From an uncultured Oligoflexales bacterium (GTDB lineage: Bacteria; Bdellovibrionota_B; Oligoflexia; Oligoflexales; JAPPIL01), in the NCBI GenBank assembly GCA_958296095.1, contig OY282434.1:310001-374000 (forward strand): a stretch of 64,000 bases of DNA. Reading direction: 5' to 3'. The notes below the pieces were generated by a model that did no database searches, was not told the DNA's origin, and was given only the letters and a program-made list of their open reading frames with translations. Positions 18,165 through 27,511 of the stretch are shown one piece after another; the first letter of the stretch is position 1; the number at the start of each line of letters is the position of its first letter. The translations under genes were made by a program, and so were the position numbers.

Positions 18165-19594
18165 TAACTAAGCTCTGGTTCGGGAATTTTGTTGATCGTG
18201 GCAGGCACACTCTCGATGGCAGGCGTGGCTGGCTGGTCTCTGCTCACCGGCACTTCCAGTTCTTTGAAGGCTAGCAACTTGGGCATGACGCGGCTATCCC
18301 ATGAACTGTTGGCCTTATTGTAGCGCTCGACGGTCTGATGCAGTGACTTGCCCATGGCGACGTAGTGCTCGGCAAACACGGCAAGACGATCGTGCAACTC
18401 CTTGCCTAGTTTACTGATGTCACGGGCTTTATCTACTACTCGCACCTGCTTCCAGGTCAGGGCGATGGCTTTCAGCAAGGCTAGCAAAGTCGGAGGCGTA
18501 ACGACGATGACCTTCTTGCTGAGTGCCCACTCGATCAAGTCAGCGTCGCGTTCTAGTGCGGGCAAAAAAGCAAACTCCGGCAGCACCATCACCACGAGAT
18601 CGGTAGCGTTCAGCAACTGCCAGTACTCCTTGCTCGACAGGTCTTTGACGTGGGTTCTGATCTGCTCGACGTGACGTGCAAATGCTTGTGTCCTCCGCTC
18701 CTCGTTGTCAGCCTCGAAGGCCTCCATCAGTGCCGCCAGCGATATTTTAGAATCGAGAATGACACGGCGGTCCTCGGGCATATTGACGATGACATCGGTG
18801 CGCAAACGCTGTCCAGCGGCCTGGAAGCTGTCCTGCACGCTGTAATCGATATTCTTGCGCAAGCCCGACAACTCCAGCACCCGTTCCAGCTGTATTTCAC
18901 CCCAACGTCCCCGCACACTCGGCTTACATAGTGCACTCTTCAGTGCTTCTGCTTCTTTGCTGAGCAGACGGCTGCCTTCGATCATCTTGGTCATCTGTTC
19001 TTTGAACATCGTCGCGTGGGCAACGCTATCGCGGTCGAGGTGCTCGATCTTCTCTCTCAGCGGACGCACAATCCTATCGATCTCCTCTTGCCCCAGCTTG
19101 AACAGCTTGTCGGCATTGTGTTGAAAATTATCCCCCTGTGACTTCAGGGTATCGGCCGACAGGGCGCGGAAAGCATCCTTGAAGCGCGCTTCCAGCGTAT
19201 CACGTTCGTTTAGCTGTCGTTGGGCGTTATCGAGCTTGGCCTGCAGGGTGCTCTTCTCCGCCACCAACGCCTGTATGTGCTGCTGCTGCTTGTCGCGCTG
19301 CTCCTTAGCCTCGGTCTTGTCTCGCTCGGTGCGCAAATTCAAGTCACGTGCTGCGGCCAGGCTCTCCTTCAAGCTGATGCACTCATCTCGCACCCGACTG
19401 AGCGGCTCAAGTTTGTCTTGCAGGCGCGTGATATTGTGTTGGCTGTGGTCAAGCTGGCTCTGCAAGGCGGCATTGACCGCGGTCAGCTTGGCTAAGCGTG
19501 CGGGGCTGTCCGACTTGCGCCACAAGGCCAGTGCCGCCACCAATATCAGCAGCATGGCAATGACTATGAGCAACAATGCAGTCATCGTCTCCAC
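18164..19594 (-). CDS. rmuC: DNA recombination protein RmuC
   Basis: RmuC-family proteins limit recombination-driven rearrangements such as inversions; they carry a nuclease-like fold. The 476-residue protein has an N-terminal membrane anchor (LLIVIAMLLILVAALALW), about 150 residues of coiled coil, and the conserved domain with VRGRWGEIQLERVLELSG, VILDSKISL, YWQLLNATDLVVMVLPEF and VIVVTPPTLLALLKAIA. All family blocks are present. GTG at 19594 is supported by AAGGAG seven bases upstream. It is the first gene of a pair with the membrane protein at 17733-18164. Its presence in a region dense in repeats is notable but common in bacteria. Confidence 0.93.
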   Translation of the reverse strand: METMTALLLIVIAMLLILVAALALWRKSDSPARLAKLTAVNAALQSQLDHSQHNITRLQDKLEPLSRVRDECISLKESLAAARDLNLRTERDKTEAKEQRDKQQQHIQALVAEKSTLQAKLDNAQRQLNERDTLEARFKDAFRALSADTLKSQGDNFQHNADKLFKLGQEEIDRIVRPLREKIEHLDRDSVAHATMFKEQMTKMIEGSRLLSKEAEALKSALCKPSVRGRWGEIQLERVLELSGLRKNIDYSVQDSFQAAGQRLRTDVIVNMPEDRRVILDSKISLAALMEAFEADNEERRTQAFARHVEQIRTHVKDLSSKEYWQLLNATDLVVMVLPEFAFLPALERDADLIEWALSKKVIVVTPPTLLALLKAIALTWKQVRVVDKARDISKLGKELHDRLAVFAEHYVAMGKSLHQTVERYNKANSSWDSRVMPKLLAFKELEVPVSRDQPATPAIESVPATINKIPEPELS

Positions 19595-19735
19595 GCGGTC
19601 ACTCCTTCGTTACTTACGCCATCATTATCGCATAGACAGGCAGTTTTCGTAATCTGAAAATTATATTGACAGCCTGCATCATCTTGAGATAAGGGAGCGC
19701 CAACGTCGTCTGCGATCAAATTTAGGGAGGGGCTC

Positions 19736-20410
19736 ATGTTGGTGCGTGGCGCGGTGTCTGCTGTCATAGTAGTGTTGTTGGCGTTGCCTGTTCAGGCGTT
19801 GAGTGTTGCTCACCATCCATCGGGCTGGGGGCAGAGGTTCAAAAGTTTCTTCGAGCTGCGGGACACGAGTGCACCGAGGCTGTTGAAACAATTGAGCGTG
19901 GGCGTTGCCCTTATCGCGGCACTCGGCTATTCGACGGTGTTCTATGGGCAGGTGCTGCATGATTTCGTCGGTGATAATCGTGCCGTGCACTCCGATACGA
20001 TGCTCAACACGATCATTAGGTTTGACGATGATATTATCGGGCGCACCTTCCACTTCACCGCTAATGGTCGTCACTACAAGGCTGAGGCGGTAGCCTGGAA
20101 TCCCCCCTACAACAGGATGCTGCTCTATTCTGACTACGCCGATGAGCATATTCTCGTTCCAGTAGAAAACCTGCTCGGCAAGGCTATCATGTGGCACGAG
20201 CATGATTACGCCCAAATAAGCTTCATCGACCCAGACTACAACAGCCATCTTTTACATGGCAAAGTGCTAAAAGTTTTTGACAGCGACTACTACTACACCG
20301 TAGCCGAGGCGCAGGAGAATCGTAGTGGCATCGTTACCCCTCTTGACGAACGCCGCCTAGTCTTTGTGGCCAAGAAACTCATCACCACGATCGCGCTCTA
20401 TACACACTGA
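19736..20410 (+). CDS. Exported protein of unknown function
   Basis: 224 residues. ATG at 19736 follows GGGAGGGG. Signal peptide AVSAVIVVLLALPVQA, then a second hydrophobic stretch (LSVGVALIAALGYSTVF). The rest is Tyr/Asp/His-rich (LLYSDYADEHILVP, WHEHDYAQISFIDPDYN). The tail ENRSGIVTPLDERRLVFVAKK loosely recalls the C-terminal strand region of trypsin-fold proteins, and the layout (signal, short linker, hydrophobic segment, beta-rich domain) resembles the product of 33922-34905. Both comparisons are weak. It is transcribed divergently from rmuC. Confidence 0.6.
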   Translation: MLVRGAVSAVIVVLLALPVQALSVAHHPSGWGQRFKSFFELRDTSAPRLLKQLSVGVALIAALGYSTVFYGQVLHDFVGDNRAVHSDTMLNTIIRFDDDIIGRTFHFTANGRHYKAEAVAWNPPYNRMLLYSDYADEHILVPVENLLGKAIMWHEHDYAQISFIDPDYNSHLLHGKVLKVFDSDYYYTVAEAQENRSGIVTPLDERRLVFVAKKLITTIALYTH

Positions 20411-20434
20411 GGCTGGTTATTTTTTCCCTATATG

Positions 20435-20464
20435 TTGACACGCTCTCAAGCGTCGTGCTGTAAT
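20435..20464 (+). promoter_or_regulatory. Sigma-70 promoter for 20585-21712
   Basis: TTGACA at 20435-20440, an 18-base spacer, then TGTAAT at 20459-20464 (one mismatch from TATAAT). It lies about 110 bases before the start codon of the next gene and after the stop of the previous one, so that gene probably has its own transcript. Confidence 0.6.
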
Positions 20465-20584
20465 CGTATAGGGGTTTGCTGAATTGTTTTCGCACCGCGA
20501 GTGGCTCTCTAGAGGGCGGCTGTACGCAGCGCGCGCGGGCTATATGTTAGCAGCTCAAAACTATTTTTTGCAAAGGAGATGATG

Positions 20585-21712
20585 ATGTTGAGATTTTCCA
20601 TTATTCTGTTTTTAGTTATCGCGGGCTACAGTTATCAGGCGCAGGCGCTAAGCGTCAGTGTGACGGGCGATAAGGATCGGGGCGACTGTCCCTACGCCGA
20701 TGGCAAGGTAACCATCACCGTTACTAATTTGCCATCCACTCCAACCAGCAACACTATGGATCTGGAAATTCACTGTGCGAGTCTTACTCAAGATCCGGAT
20801 AACCCCTACGGAACTAAGGACAACCGCTGGACCGGTAAAGCCAATATTACTAACGGGGAGGTCGAGCACGAGGTGACACTGTCCGACACCACAGTGCCTA
20901 TCCAAGTCAAAGATAAGTGCGAAGCCCGGGCTAAGGTTACGGGCACTGATGGTAATAATGGTGGCATATCAGATGAATTCACAATTGCTTACAAGCAGAT
21001 TGGCGGCTGGCCTGAGCTTCAAGTTGAAGGCAGCAGTGGTATCACTGGCGGCAAAGAATTCAAAATTAGCAACTTCTCCGTTAACGACGAGGTACCTTTT
21101 TACGACTTGCTTTTGCGTGAGTGCACCGCGGCCCACGACCCCTGGATGTTTTGGCGGGAAGATAAAGGTAATGGCGACAGCGATCTACACCGAGTTTATC
21201 CAACCTCGACCACCAATTCCGAACAAAAAGCAATTCCCCTGGATAAAGACACAGACAACGATAATGCGTGTTTAGGTGCGTTTGATGGTGAGCTCAAACT
21301 CGTCACTATCGGTGCTGACCACAGCGGCTGTAGAATCAAGGTGGTAAAGGAAGGTGTCAATGGTGACAATTTCACCGAACAAGGCGCACCGCATCTGAGT
21401 GCGGCCGCTGAGGTAACCGTCAGCAACGGCAAAGTGATGGTGCACACCGGTGCAAAACCTGAAGGTAAGTATGGTGATGCTATCGAGGTCTATGTTTCGA
21501 CCAATCGTGGCGCTACCTGGCAACGATCTACCATGATTATGAACTGGACCAGCCAATCCGATGACAGCGGTATTCCAGCCGCGGCAAGCAGTAGCGACAA
21601 TACTCGCAACATGGCGGTAATCAGGATTATCAATGCTCTTGACTCCGATGGACCTGTTAACGAAGCAGCTTGGTATCGCCTGATAAAGGGAAAAGCCCCA
21701 GCAGCTATGTGA
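20585..21712 (+). CDS. Exported beta-rich protein of unknown function
   Basis: 375 residues. Three ATG codons lie in a row at 20579, 20582 and 20585; the third is six bases from GGAG and is preferred. Signal peptide MLRFSIILFLVIAGYSYQAQA, cleavage likely after QA. The mature part is Asp/Thr/Lys-rich and alternates strands (VTITVTNLP, GKANITNGEVEHEVTLSD), with paired cysteines (DCPYAD/IHCAS, DKCEA, RECTA/NACLG/SGCRI). It looks like tandem Ig-like or other beta-sandwich domains. No family recognised. It has its own promoter upstream and is followed at once by a modular repeat block. Confidence 0.65.
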   Translation: MLRFSIILFLVIAGYSYQAQALSVSVTGDKDRGDCPYADGKVTITVTNLPSTPTSNTMDLEIHCASLTQDPDNPYGTKDNRWTGKANITNGEVEHEVTLSDTTVPIQVKDKCEARAKVTGTDGNNGGISDEFTIAYKQIGGWPELQVEGSSGITGGKEFKISNFSVNDEVPFYDLLLRECTAAHDPWMFWREDKGNGDSDLHRVYPTSTTNSEQKAIPLDKDTDNDNACLGAFDGELKLVTIGADHSGCRIKVVKEGVNGDNFTEQGAPHLSAAAEVTVSNGKVMVHTGAKPEGKYGDAIEVYVSTNRGATWQRSTMIMNWTSQSDDSGIPAAASSSDNTRNMAVIRIINALDSDGPVNEAAWYRLIKGKAPAAM

Positions 21713-21715
21713 GAC

Positions 21716-22400
21716 ATGCAGCGGCTGAGCGGGGCTTTTTGTCCCGCTCGCTGCTTGCGCTCAGGCCTCTCGGTTGTTGCGTTGAGGCTTGCCTACCGAG
21801 GGCTTTATGAACGGCACGGGGAGACCGTTCGCTGCGCTACGGCTTTCTATATCGCTCGCTTCCTAGCTCGCTCCTTGCACTCAGACCTCTCGCTATTGCA
21901 TTCAGTTTATTTTTTTGCACAAGGCATGTGCCATACCCGCTCAGGTCGAGTTTCTCGGTAGGTCTGCGCCGTGCCAAGATAACGGAGGTCTGTGCTAAGT
22001 GGTGTCCTTGCCCTCAGGCCTCCTGCCATTGCGTTCAGGCTTGCCCTCAGGCCTCTCGTTATTGCGTTCAGGCTTGCTGACCGAGGGCTTTATGAACGGC
22101 ACGGTGAGACCGTACGCTGCGCTGCGGCTTTTTGTATCGCTCGCTTCCTAGCTCGCTCTTTGCACTCAGACCTCCTGCTACTGCGTTCAGATTATGCTTT
22201 TAGATAAAGCATGTGCCATACCCGCTCAGGTCGAGTTTCTCGGCAGGTCTGTGCCGTGCCAAGATAACGGAGGTACGGGCTAAGTAGTGTCTGCGCCGTG
22301 CCCAGCTGCGCGATGCTTTTTGTCCCGCTCGCTTTCTCGCTCCCTCGCTGCATGTCCTCAGACCTCTTGCTATTGCGTTCAGGCTTGCCTGCTAAGCTCT
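21716..22400. repeat. Modular intergenic repeat block R3
   Basis: No gene seen. It holds the GCTCGCTTCCTAGCTCGC motif, two copies of the TGAACGGCACGG.GAGACCGT module (21809, 22093), the GCACAAGGCATGTGCCATAC module and TCGAGTTTCTCGG. It runs directly into the conserved leader of the first rpn gene. Confidence 0.75.
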
Positions 22401-22567
22401 CTGCCTGCCCCAAGGTTTGCCGTTATCCATTTCATTCCAAGTAATTCTTGTGGTTTTTCAATATGTATTTTTGGAAAATATGATTTTATGGCTAAAATTC
22501 TTGTCTAGTTAATTTGCCTAAACAACCCCCACGGCGCGATCATATAGATATATAGAGGGGCGTAATC
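22400..22567 (+). promoter_or_regulatory. Conserved rpn leader, copy 1 (promoter candidate)
   Basis: About 165 bp before each of the four rpn genes are virtually identical (also 24085-24250, 25912-26077, 27346-27511). The leader is AT-rich and unlike the flanking repeats. A plausible promoter is TTGGAA at 22471-22476, a 16-base spacer and TAAAAT at 22493-22498. Near the gene is a near-palindromic ATAGATATATAG, then GAGGGGCG as ribosome site before the TTG start. Conservation suggests the leader was duplicated with the gene as one unit and that all copies are regulated alike. Confidence 0.55.
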
Positions 22568-23629
22568 TTGAAGAAAAAATCAACGACCGAGGAAGCACCG
22601 TCAGGTAAGCAAGCCAATCTGCACGATAGCTTTTTTAAGAAAATTTTCAAACAACCCAAATATCTCAAGGAGTTGTTGCGTGCGATTTTTCCTCCCGAAG
22701 CGATCGCGAGCACTCACTTGGACGATATAGTTATTCAAGACGGAGAATTGCTCACTCATGCTGGCAGGCAATTGCGAGCCGACCTCATCGCCTCGTTGCC
22801 CTTGAGGGTCGATGCAGGTGATGTAAATGTCACGCTTTCCTTTATTTTTGAGCACAAAAGCTACAAAGATCCCGATGTTCTCATCCAGATCATGGAATAC
22901 TATATTGAACTATACCGCGAGCAAATCCAACAATGGCGAAAGGACAGAGCTGGGAAGCGGCAGGGAACGAGAAAGCGCAACATCACCGCTCCCATGGTGC
23001 TGTTGTGTTGCAAGGATAAGGATTTTTGTCCTGCTTCCGATTATCTGCAATGGGTATTTAGAGACGAAGACATACCCGAATCGGCAAAGATTTTTGCTCC
23101 CTGGTTACCAAAGCTGTTCGGTAGCATTGTTAATTTCCGGCATTTACCTGCCAGCGAAGCATCGACAGTCACAGACAGCCTTGCTATTATCGCCTATGGC
23201 ATGGGCGAGTTGTGGGATGCGAACGATGACACACTGGCGTATCTTTTTGATAAGGCACAATATGTGCCACGTTCGGAGGCGGAGTACCTGCTCACTATGC
23301 TAAGGGATTATTATGGGGATGCCGATAATAACATTGAGCGGCAGGATTTTAGCCGGGTTGAGCGTGAACGCTGGCCAGAGCTTAAGGAGGAGGAGAGACT
23401 TATGCCAACGATAGATTTTGGGATTGAGAGAGCCACGCGGCTGGGTATCAAGCAGGGCATCAAGCAGGGACTCGATCAGGGCATCAAGCGGGGACGGCAG
23501 GATGAACGTCGCCAATTCGTTATCCGTCTGTTGAAATCTGGCGAGCTAAACGATGAAAGCATATGTCGAATTGCCCAGGTTTCCGAGGAGCAACTCCTTG
23601 AAATAAAAGACAAAATATCTAAAAACTAG
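22568..23629 (+). CDS. rpn: Rpn family nuclease (PD-(D/E)XK), tandem copy 1
   Basis: Rpn (recombination-promoting nuclease, Transposase_31/YhgA-like) proteins are DNA endonucleases, and some act in phage defence as the toxic long form of a gene-within-gene toxin-antitoxin pair. The 353-residue protein has the family N-terminus (HDSFFKKIF..PKYLKELLRAI), Asp72 in RADLI and Glu95-His-Lys97 in FIFEHKS as the PD-(D/E)XK core, then LIQIMEYYIELY. The C-terminal part has four 4-residue repeats (GIKQGIKQGLDQGIKR). The start is TTG with GAGGGG upstream. A strong internal start at 23402 would make the C-terminal part alone. It differs from the other copies by a few residues (RHLPASE for RQLPASE). Family assignment is firm; the defence role is by analogy. 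Confidence 0.9.
   Translation: MKKKSTTEEAPSGKQANLHDSFFKKIFKQPKYLKELLRAIFPPEAIASTHLDDIVIQDGELLTHAGRQLRADLIASLPLRVDAGDVNVTLSFIFEHKSYKDPDVLIQIMEYYIELYREQIQQWRKDRAGKRQGTRKRNITAPMVLLCCKDKDFCPASDYLQWVFRDEDIPESAKIFAPWLPKLFGSIVNFRHLPASEASTVTDSLAIIAYGMGELWDANDDTLAYLFDKAQYVPRSEAEYLLTMLRDYYGDADNNIERQDFSRVERERWPELKEEERLMPTIDFGIERATRLGIKQGIKQGLDQGIKRGRQDERRQFVIRLLKSGELNDESICRIAQVSEEQLLEIKDKISKN
23402..23629 (+). CDS. Candidate intragenic antitoxin RpnS, copy 1
   Basis: An in-frame ATG at 23402 inside rpn copy 1 is preceded by AAGGAGGAGGAG (23383-23394), a near-perfect ribosome site at good distance. It would yield a 75-residue protein with the repeat helix (four GxxQ/R units) and the C-terminal ICRIAQVSEEQLLEI segment. 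Published work on E. coli Rpn genes shows such separately translated C-terminal products blocking the long nuclease. The signal is present in all four copies. Its translation here is inferred. Confidence 0.55.
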   Translation: MPTIDFGIERATRLGIKQGIKQGLDQGIKRGRQDERRQFVIRLLKSGELNDESICRIAQVSEEQLLEIKDKISKN

Positions 23630-23639
23630 CAAACTTACT

Positions 23640-24062
23640 ACCGCTCGCTGCTTGCGCTACGCTACGCTGCTCTTTGTATCGCTCGCCTTACGAGACTGTT
23701 TGCCGCTTTCTAGCTCCCTCGCTCTTTGTTCTTAGGCATCTTGCTATTAACTTCAAGCTTGTCCTCAGACTTCTCGGCTGTTGCTGCCCCCACCTCTTGC
23801 CTATCGAGAGCTTCATGAACGGCGCGGCAAGACCGTTCGCTGCGCTACGGCTTTCTATATCGCTCGCTTCCTAGCTCGCTCCTTGCACTCAGACCTCTCG
23901 CTATTGCATTCAGTTTATTTCTTTGCATAGGGCATGTGCTTGCACCTATCTCAGGTGAGAGTTTCTCGGCAGGTCTGTGCCGTGCCAAGATAGCGGAGGT
24001 CTGTGCTAAGTAGTGATTGTGCTCCGCTTGCTACTTGTCCTCAAACCTCTTGCTATTGCGTT
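23640..24062. repeat. Modular intergenic repeat block R4
   Basis: No gene seen between rpn copy 1 and the leader of copy 2. It contains GCTCGCTTCCTAGCTCGC, the CCTATCGAGAGCTTCATGAA module, GCATAGGGCATGTGC and GAGAGTTTCTCGG. Most of it is also found between copies 2 and 3 (25560-25810). Confidence 0.75.
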
Positions 24063-24250
24063 CAGGCTTGCCTGCTAAGCTCTCTGCCTGCCCCAAGGTT
24101 TGCCGTTATCCATTTCATTCCAAGTAATTCTTGTGGTTTTTCAATATGTATTTTTGGAAAATATGATTTTATGGCTAAAATTCTTGTCTAGTTAATTTGC
24201 CTAAACAACCCCCACGGCGCGATCATATAGATATATAGAGGGGCGTAATC

Positions 24251-25360
24251 TTGAAGAAAAAATCAACGACCGAGGAAGCACCGTCAGGTAAGCAAGCCAA
24301 TCTGCACGATAGCTTTTTTAAGAAAATTTTCAAACAACCCAAATATCTCAAGGAGTTGTTGCGTGCGATTTTTCCTCCCGAAGCGATCGCGAGCACTCAC
24401 TTGGACGATATAGTTATTCAAGACGGAGAATTGCTCACCCATGCTGGCAGGCAATTGCGAGCCGACCTCATCGCCTCGTTGCCCTTGAGGGTCGATGCAG
24501 GTGATGTAAATGTCACGCTTTCCTTTATTTTTGAGCACAAAAGCTACAAAGATCCCGATGTTCTCATCCAGATCATGGAATACTATATTGAACTATACCG
24601 CGAGCAAATCCAACAATGGCGAAAGGACAGAGCTGGGAAGCGGCAGGGAACGAGAAAGCGCAACATCACCGCGCCCATGGTGCTGTTGTGTTGCAAGGAT
24701 AAGGATTTTTGTCCCGCTTCCGATTATCTGCAATGGGTATTTAGAGACGAAGACATACCCGAATCGGCAAAGATTTTTGCTCCCTGGTTACCAAAGCTGT
24801 TCGGTAGCATCGTTAATTTCCGGCAGTTACCTGCCAGCGAAGCATCGACAGTCACAGACAGCCTTGCTATTATCGCCTATGGCATGGGCGAGTTGTGGGA
24901 TGCGAACGATGACACACTGGCGTATCTTTTTGATAAGGCACAATATGTGCCACGTTCGGAGGCGGAGTACCTGCTCACTATGCTAAGGGATTATTATGGG
25001 GATGCCGATAATAATATTGAACGGCAGGATTTTAGCCGGGTTGAGCGTGAACGCTGGCCAGAGCTTAAGGAGGAGGAGAGACTTATGCCAACGATAGATT
25101 TTGGGATTGAGAGAGCCACGCGGCTGGGCATCAAGCAGGGCATCAAGCAGGGACTCGATCAGGGCATCAAGCGGGGACTCGATCAGGGCATCAAGCGGGG
25201 ACTCGATCAGGGCATCAAGCGGGGACGGCAGGATGAACGTCGCCAATTCGTTATCCGTCTGTTGAAATCTGGCGAGCTAAACGATGAAAGCATATGTCGA
25301 ATTGCCCAGGTTTCCGAGGAGCAACTCCTTGAAATAAAAGACAAAATATCTAAAAACTAG
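24251..25360 (+). CDS. rpn: Rpn family nuclease (PD-(D/E)XK), tandem copy 2
   Basis: 369 residues, nearly identical to copy 1 over the nuclease domain, with Asp72, Glu95 and Lys97 intact. It has the largest C-terminal repeat: eight 4-residue units (GIKQ GIKQ GLDQ GIKR then GLDQ GIKR twice more). The repeat is also visible in DNA as a 24-bp unit, so unit gain by slippage or recombination is likely. Same TTG start, same leader, same internal start. The extra units fall wholly inside the predicted short product. It sits about 620 bp after copy 1, separated by a modular repeat block and the leader. Confidence 0.9.
   Translation: MKKKSTTEEAPSGKQANLHDSFFKKIFKQPKYLKELLRAIFPPEAIASTHLDDIVIQDGELLTHAGRQLRADLIASLPLRVDAGDVNVTLSFIFEHKSYKDPDVLIQIMEYYIELYREQIQQWRKDRAGKRQGTRKRNITAPMVLLCCKDKDFCPASDYLQWVFRDEDIPESAKIFAPWLPKLFGSIVNFRQLPASEASTVTDSLAIIAYGMGELWDANDDTLAYLFDKAQYVPRSEAEYLLTMLRDYYGDADNNIERQDFSRVERERWPELKEEERLMPTIDFGIERATRLGIKQGIKQGLDQGIKRGLDQGIKRGLDQGIKRGRQDERRQFVIRLLKSGELNDESICRIAQVSEEQLLEIKDKISKN
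25085..25360 (+). CDS. Candidate intragenic antitoxin RpnS, copy 2
   Basis: Internal ATG at 25085 with AAGGAGGAGGAG upstream, as in the other copies. The 91-residue product would have eight 4-residue repeat units, the longest of the four. If the repeat helix sets dimer pairing, as reported for E. coli RpnS, this form might pair poorly with the other copies (inference). Confidence 0.55.
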   Translation: MPTIDFGIERATRLGIKQGIKQGLDQGIKRGLDQGIKRGLDQGIKRGRQDERRQFVIRLLKSGELNDESICRIAQVSEEQLLEIKDKISKN

Positions 25361-25369
25361 CAAACTTAC

Positions 25370-25895
25370 TACCACTCGCTACGCTACGCGCTGCGCTACG
25401 CTGCTTTTTTGTAACGCTCGCTTGCTAGCTCGCTTCGCTCGCTACGCGGCTCTTTGTATCGCTCGCTCTACGAGGCTTTTTTGCCGCTTTCTAGCTCCCT
25501 CGCTCCTTGCGCTACGCGATGCTTTCTGTATCGCTCGCTTTCTAGCTCGCTCTTTGTTCTCAGGCATCTTGCTATTGACTTCAAGCTTGTCCTCAGACTT
25601 CTCGGCTGTTGCCCCCACCTCTTGCCTATCGAGAGCTTCATGAACGGCGCGGCAAGACCGTTCGCTGCGCTACGGCTTTCTATATCGCTCGCTTCCTAGC
25701 TCGCTCCTTGCACTCAGACCTCTCGCTATTGCATTCAGTTTATTTCTTTGCATAGGGCATGTGCTTGCACCTATCTCAGGTGAGAGTTTCTCGGCAGGTC
25801 TGTGCCGTGCCCAGCTGCGCTGCGCACGACTTTTTGTATCGCTCGCTTTCTAGCTCGCTCTTTGTTATCAGGCATCTTGCTATCGCATTCAGGCT
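25370..25895. repeat. Modular intergenic repeat block R5
   Basis: No gene seen. The block opens with CTACGCTACGCGCTGCGC-type simple repeats, then GCTCGCTTGCTAGCTCGC motifs, then the same long segment as block R4 (TGCCTATCGAGAGCTTC through GTGAGAGTTTCTCGG), before the leader of rpn copy 3. Confidence 0.75.
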
Positions 25896-26077
25896 TGCCT
25901 GCTAAGCTCTCTGCCTGCTCCAAGGTTTGCCGTTATCCATTTCATTCCAAGTAATTCTTGTGGTTTTTCAATATGTATTTTTGGAAAATATGATTTTATG
26001 GCTAAAATTCTTGTCTAGTTAATTTGCCTAAACAACCCCCACGGCGCGATCATATAGATATATAGAGGGGCGTAATC

Positions 26078-27127
26078 TTGAAGAAAAAATCAACGACCGA
26101 GGAAGCACCGTCAGGTAAGCAAGCCAATCTGCACGATAGCTTTTTTAAGAAAATTTTCAAACAACCCAAATATCTCAAGGAGTTGTTGCGTGCGATTTTT
26201 CCTCCCGAAGCGATCGCGAGCACTCACTTGGACGATATAGTTATTCAAGACGGAGAATTGCTCACTCATGCTGGCAGGCAATTGCGAGCCGACCTCATCG
26301 CCTCGTTGCCCTTGAGGGTCGATGCAGGTGATGTAAATGTCACGCTTTCCTTTATTTTTGAGCACAAAAGCTACAAAGATCCCGATGTTCTCATCCAGAT
26401 CATGGAATACTATATTGAACTATACCGCGAGCAAATCCAACAATGGCGAAAGGACAGAGCTGGGAAGCGGCAGGGAACGAGAAAGCGCAACATCACCGCT
26501 CCCATGGTGCTGTTGTGTTGCAAGGATAAGGATTTTTGTCCCGCTTCCGATTATCTGCAGTGGGTGTTTAGAGACGAAAACATACCCGAATCGGCAAAGA
26601 TTTTTGCTCCCTGGTTACCAAAGCTGTTCGGTAGCATTGTTAATTTCCGGCAGTTACCTGCCAGCGAAGCATCGACAGTCACAGACAGCCTTGCTATTAT
26701 CGCCTATGGCATGGGCGAGTTGTGGGATGCGAACGATGACACACTGGCGTATCTTTTTGATAAGGCACAATATGTGCCACGTTCGGAGGCGGAGTACCTG
26801 CTCACTATGCTAAGGGATTATTATGGGGATGCCGATAATAACATTGAGCGGCAGGATTTTAGCCGGGTTGAGCGTGAACGCTGGCCAGAGCTTAAGGAGG
26901 AGGAGAGACTTATGCCAACGATAGATTTTGGGATTGAGAGAGCCACGCGGCTGGGCATCAAGCAGGGCATGCAACGGGGTGTCAAGCGGGGACGGCAGGA
27001 TGAACGTCGCCAATTCGTTATCCGTCTGTTGAAATCTGGCGAGCTAAACGATGAAAGCATATGTCGAATTGCCCAGGTTTCCAAGGAGCAACTCCTTGAA
27101 ATAAAAGACAAAATATCTAAAAACTAG
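26078..27127 (+). CDS. rpn: Rpn family nuclease (PD-(D/E)XK), tandem copy 3
   Basis: 349 residues, the shortest copy, with only three 4-residue units (GIKQ GMQR GVKR), two of them diverged in sequence. The nuclease core (Asp72, Glu95, Lys97) is intact. It shares DENIPES with copy 4, where copies 1 and 2 read DEDIPES, so copies 3 and 4 are probably closest kin. The tail reads QVSKEQLL in place of QVSEEQLL. Same leader and TTG start. The different repeat suggests exchange with a more distant rpn gene in the C-terminal segment (inference). Confidence 0.9.
   Translation: MKKKSTTEEAPSGKQANLHDSFFKKIFKQPKYLKELLRAIFPPEAIASTHLDDIVIQDGELLTHAGRQLRADLIASLPLRVDAGDVNVTLSFIFEHKSYKDPDVLIQIMEYYIELYREQIQQWRKDRAGKRQGTRKRNITAPMVLLCCKDKDFCPASDYLQWVFRDENIPESAKIFAPWLPKLFGSIVNFRQLPASEASTVTDSLAIIAYGMGELWDANDDTLAYLFDKAQYVPRSEAEYLLTMLRDYYGDADNNIERQDFSRVERERWPELKEEERLMPTIDFGIERATRLGIKQGMQRGVKRGRQDERRQFVIRLLKSGELNDESICRIAQVSKEQLLEIKDKISKN
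26912..27127 (+). CDS. Candidate intragenic antitoxin RpnS, copy 3
   Basis: Internal ATG at 26912 after AAGGAGGAGGAG. The 71-residue product would have three repeat units and the variant tail. It is the most diverged of the four predicted short products, while the nuclease domains are nearly invariant. Confidence 0.55.
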   Translation: MPTIDFGIERATRLGIKQGMQRGVKRGRQDERRQFVIRLLKSGELNDESICRIAQVSKEQLLEIKDKISKN

Positions 27128-27129
27128 CA

Positions 27130-27330
27130 AACTTACTACCGCTCGCTACGCTACGCTACGCTACGCGCTGCGCTACGCTGCTTTTTTGTAACGCTCGCTT
27201 CCTAGCTCATCGCTACGCGATGCTGTTTGTATCGCTCGCTTGCTAGCTCATCGCTGCGCGATGCTTTTTGTATCGCTCGCTTGCTAGCTCGCTCCTTGTT
27301 CTCAGGCTCCTCGCTATTGCGTTCAGGCTT
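27130..27330. repeat. Modular intergenic repeat block R6
   Basis: A short block of simple CTACGCTACGCTACG repeats and GCTCGCTTGCTAGCTC motifs between rpn copy 3 and the leader of copy 4. It lacks the longer modules. No gene seen. Confidence 0.7.
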
Positions 27331-27511
27331 GCCTGCTAAGCTCTCTGCCTGCCCCAAGGTTTGCCGTTATCCATTTCATTCCAAGTAATTCTTGTGGTTT
27401 TTCAATATGTATTTTTGGAAAATATGATTTTATGGCTAAAATTCTTGTCTAGTTAATTTGCCTAAACAACCCCCACGGCGCGATCATATAGATATATAGA
27501 GGGGCGTAATC

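Noticed and set aside
22827..23303. 158-codon second-frame gene inside each rpn copy
   Set aside because: It overlaps the nuclease domain in another frame; its conservation follows from near-identity of the copies.
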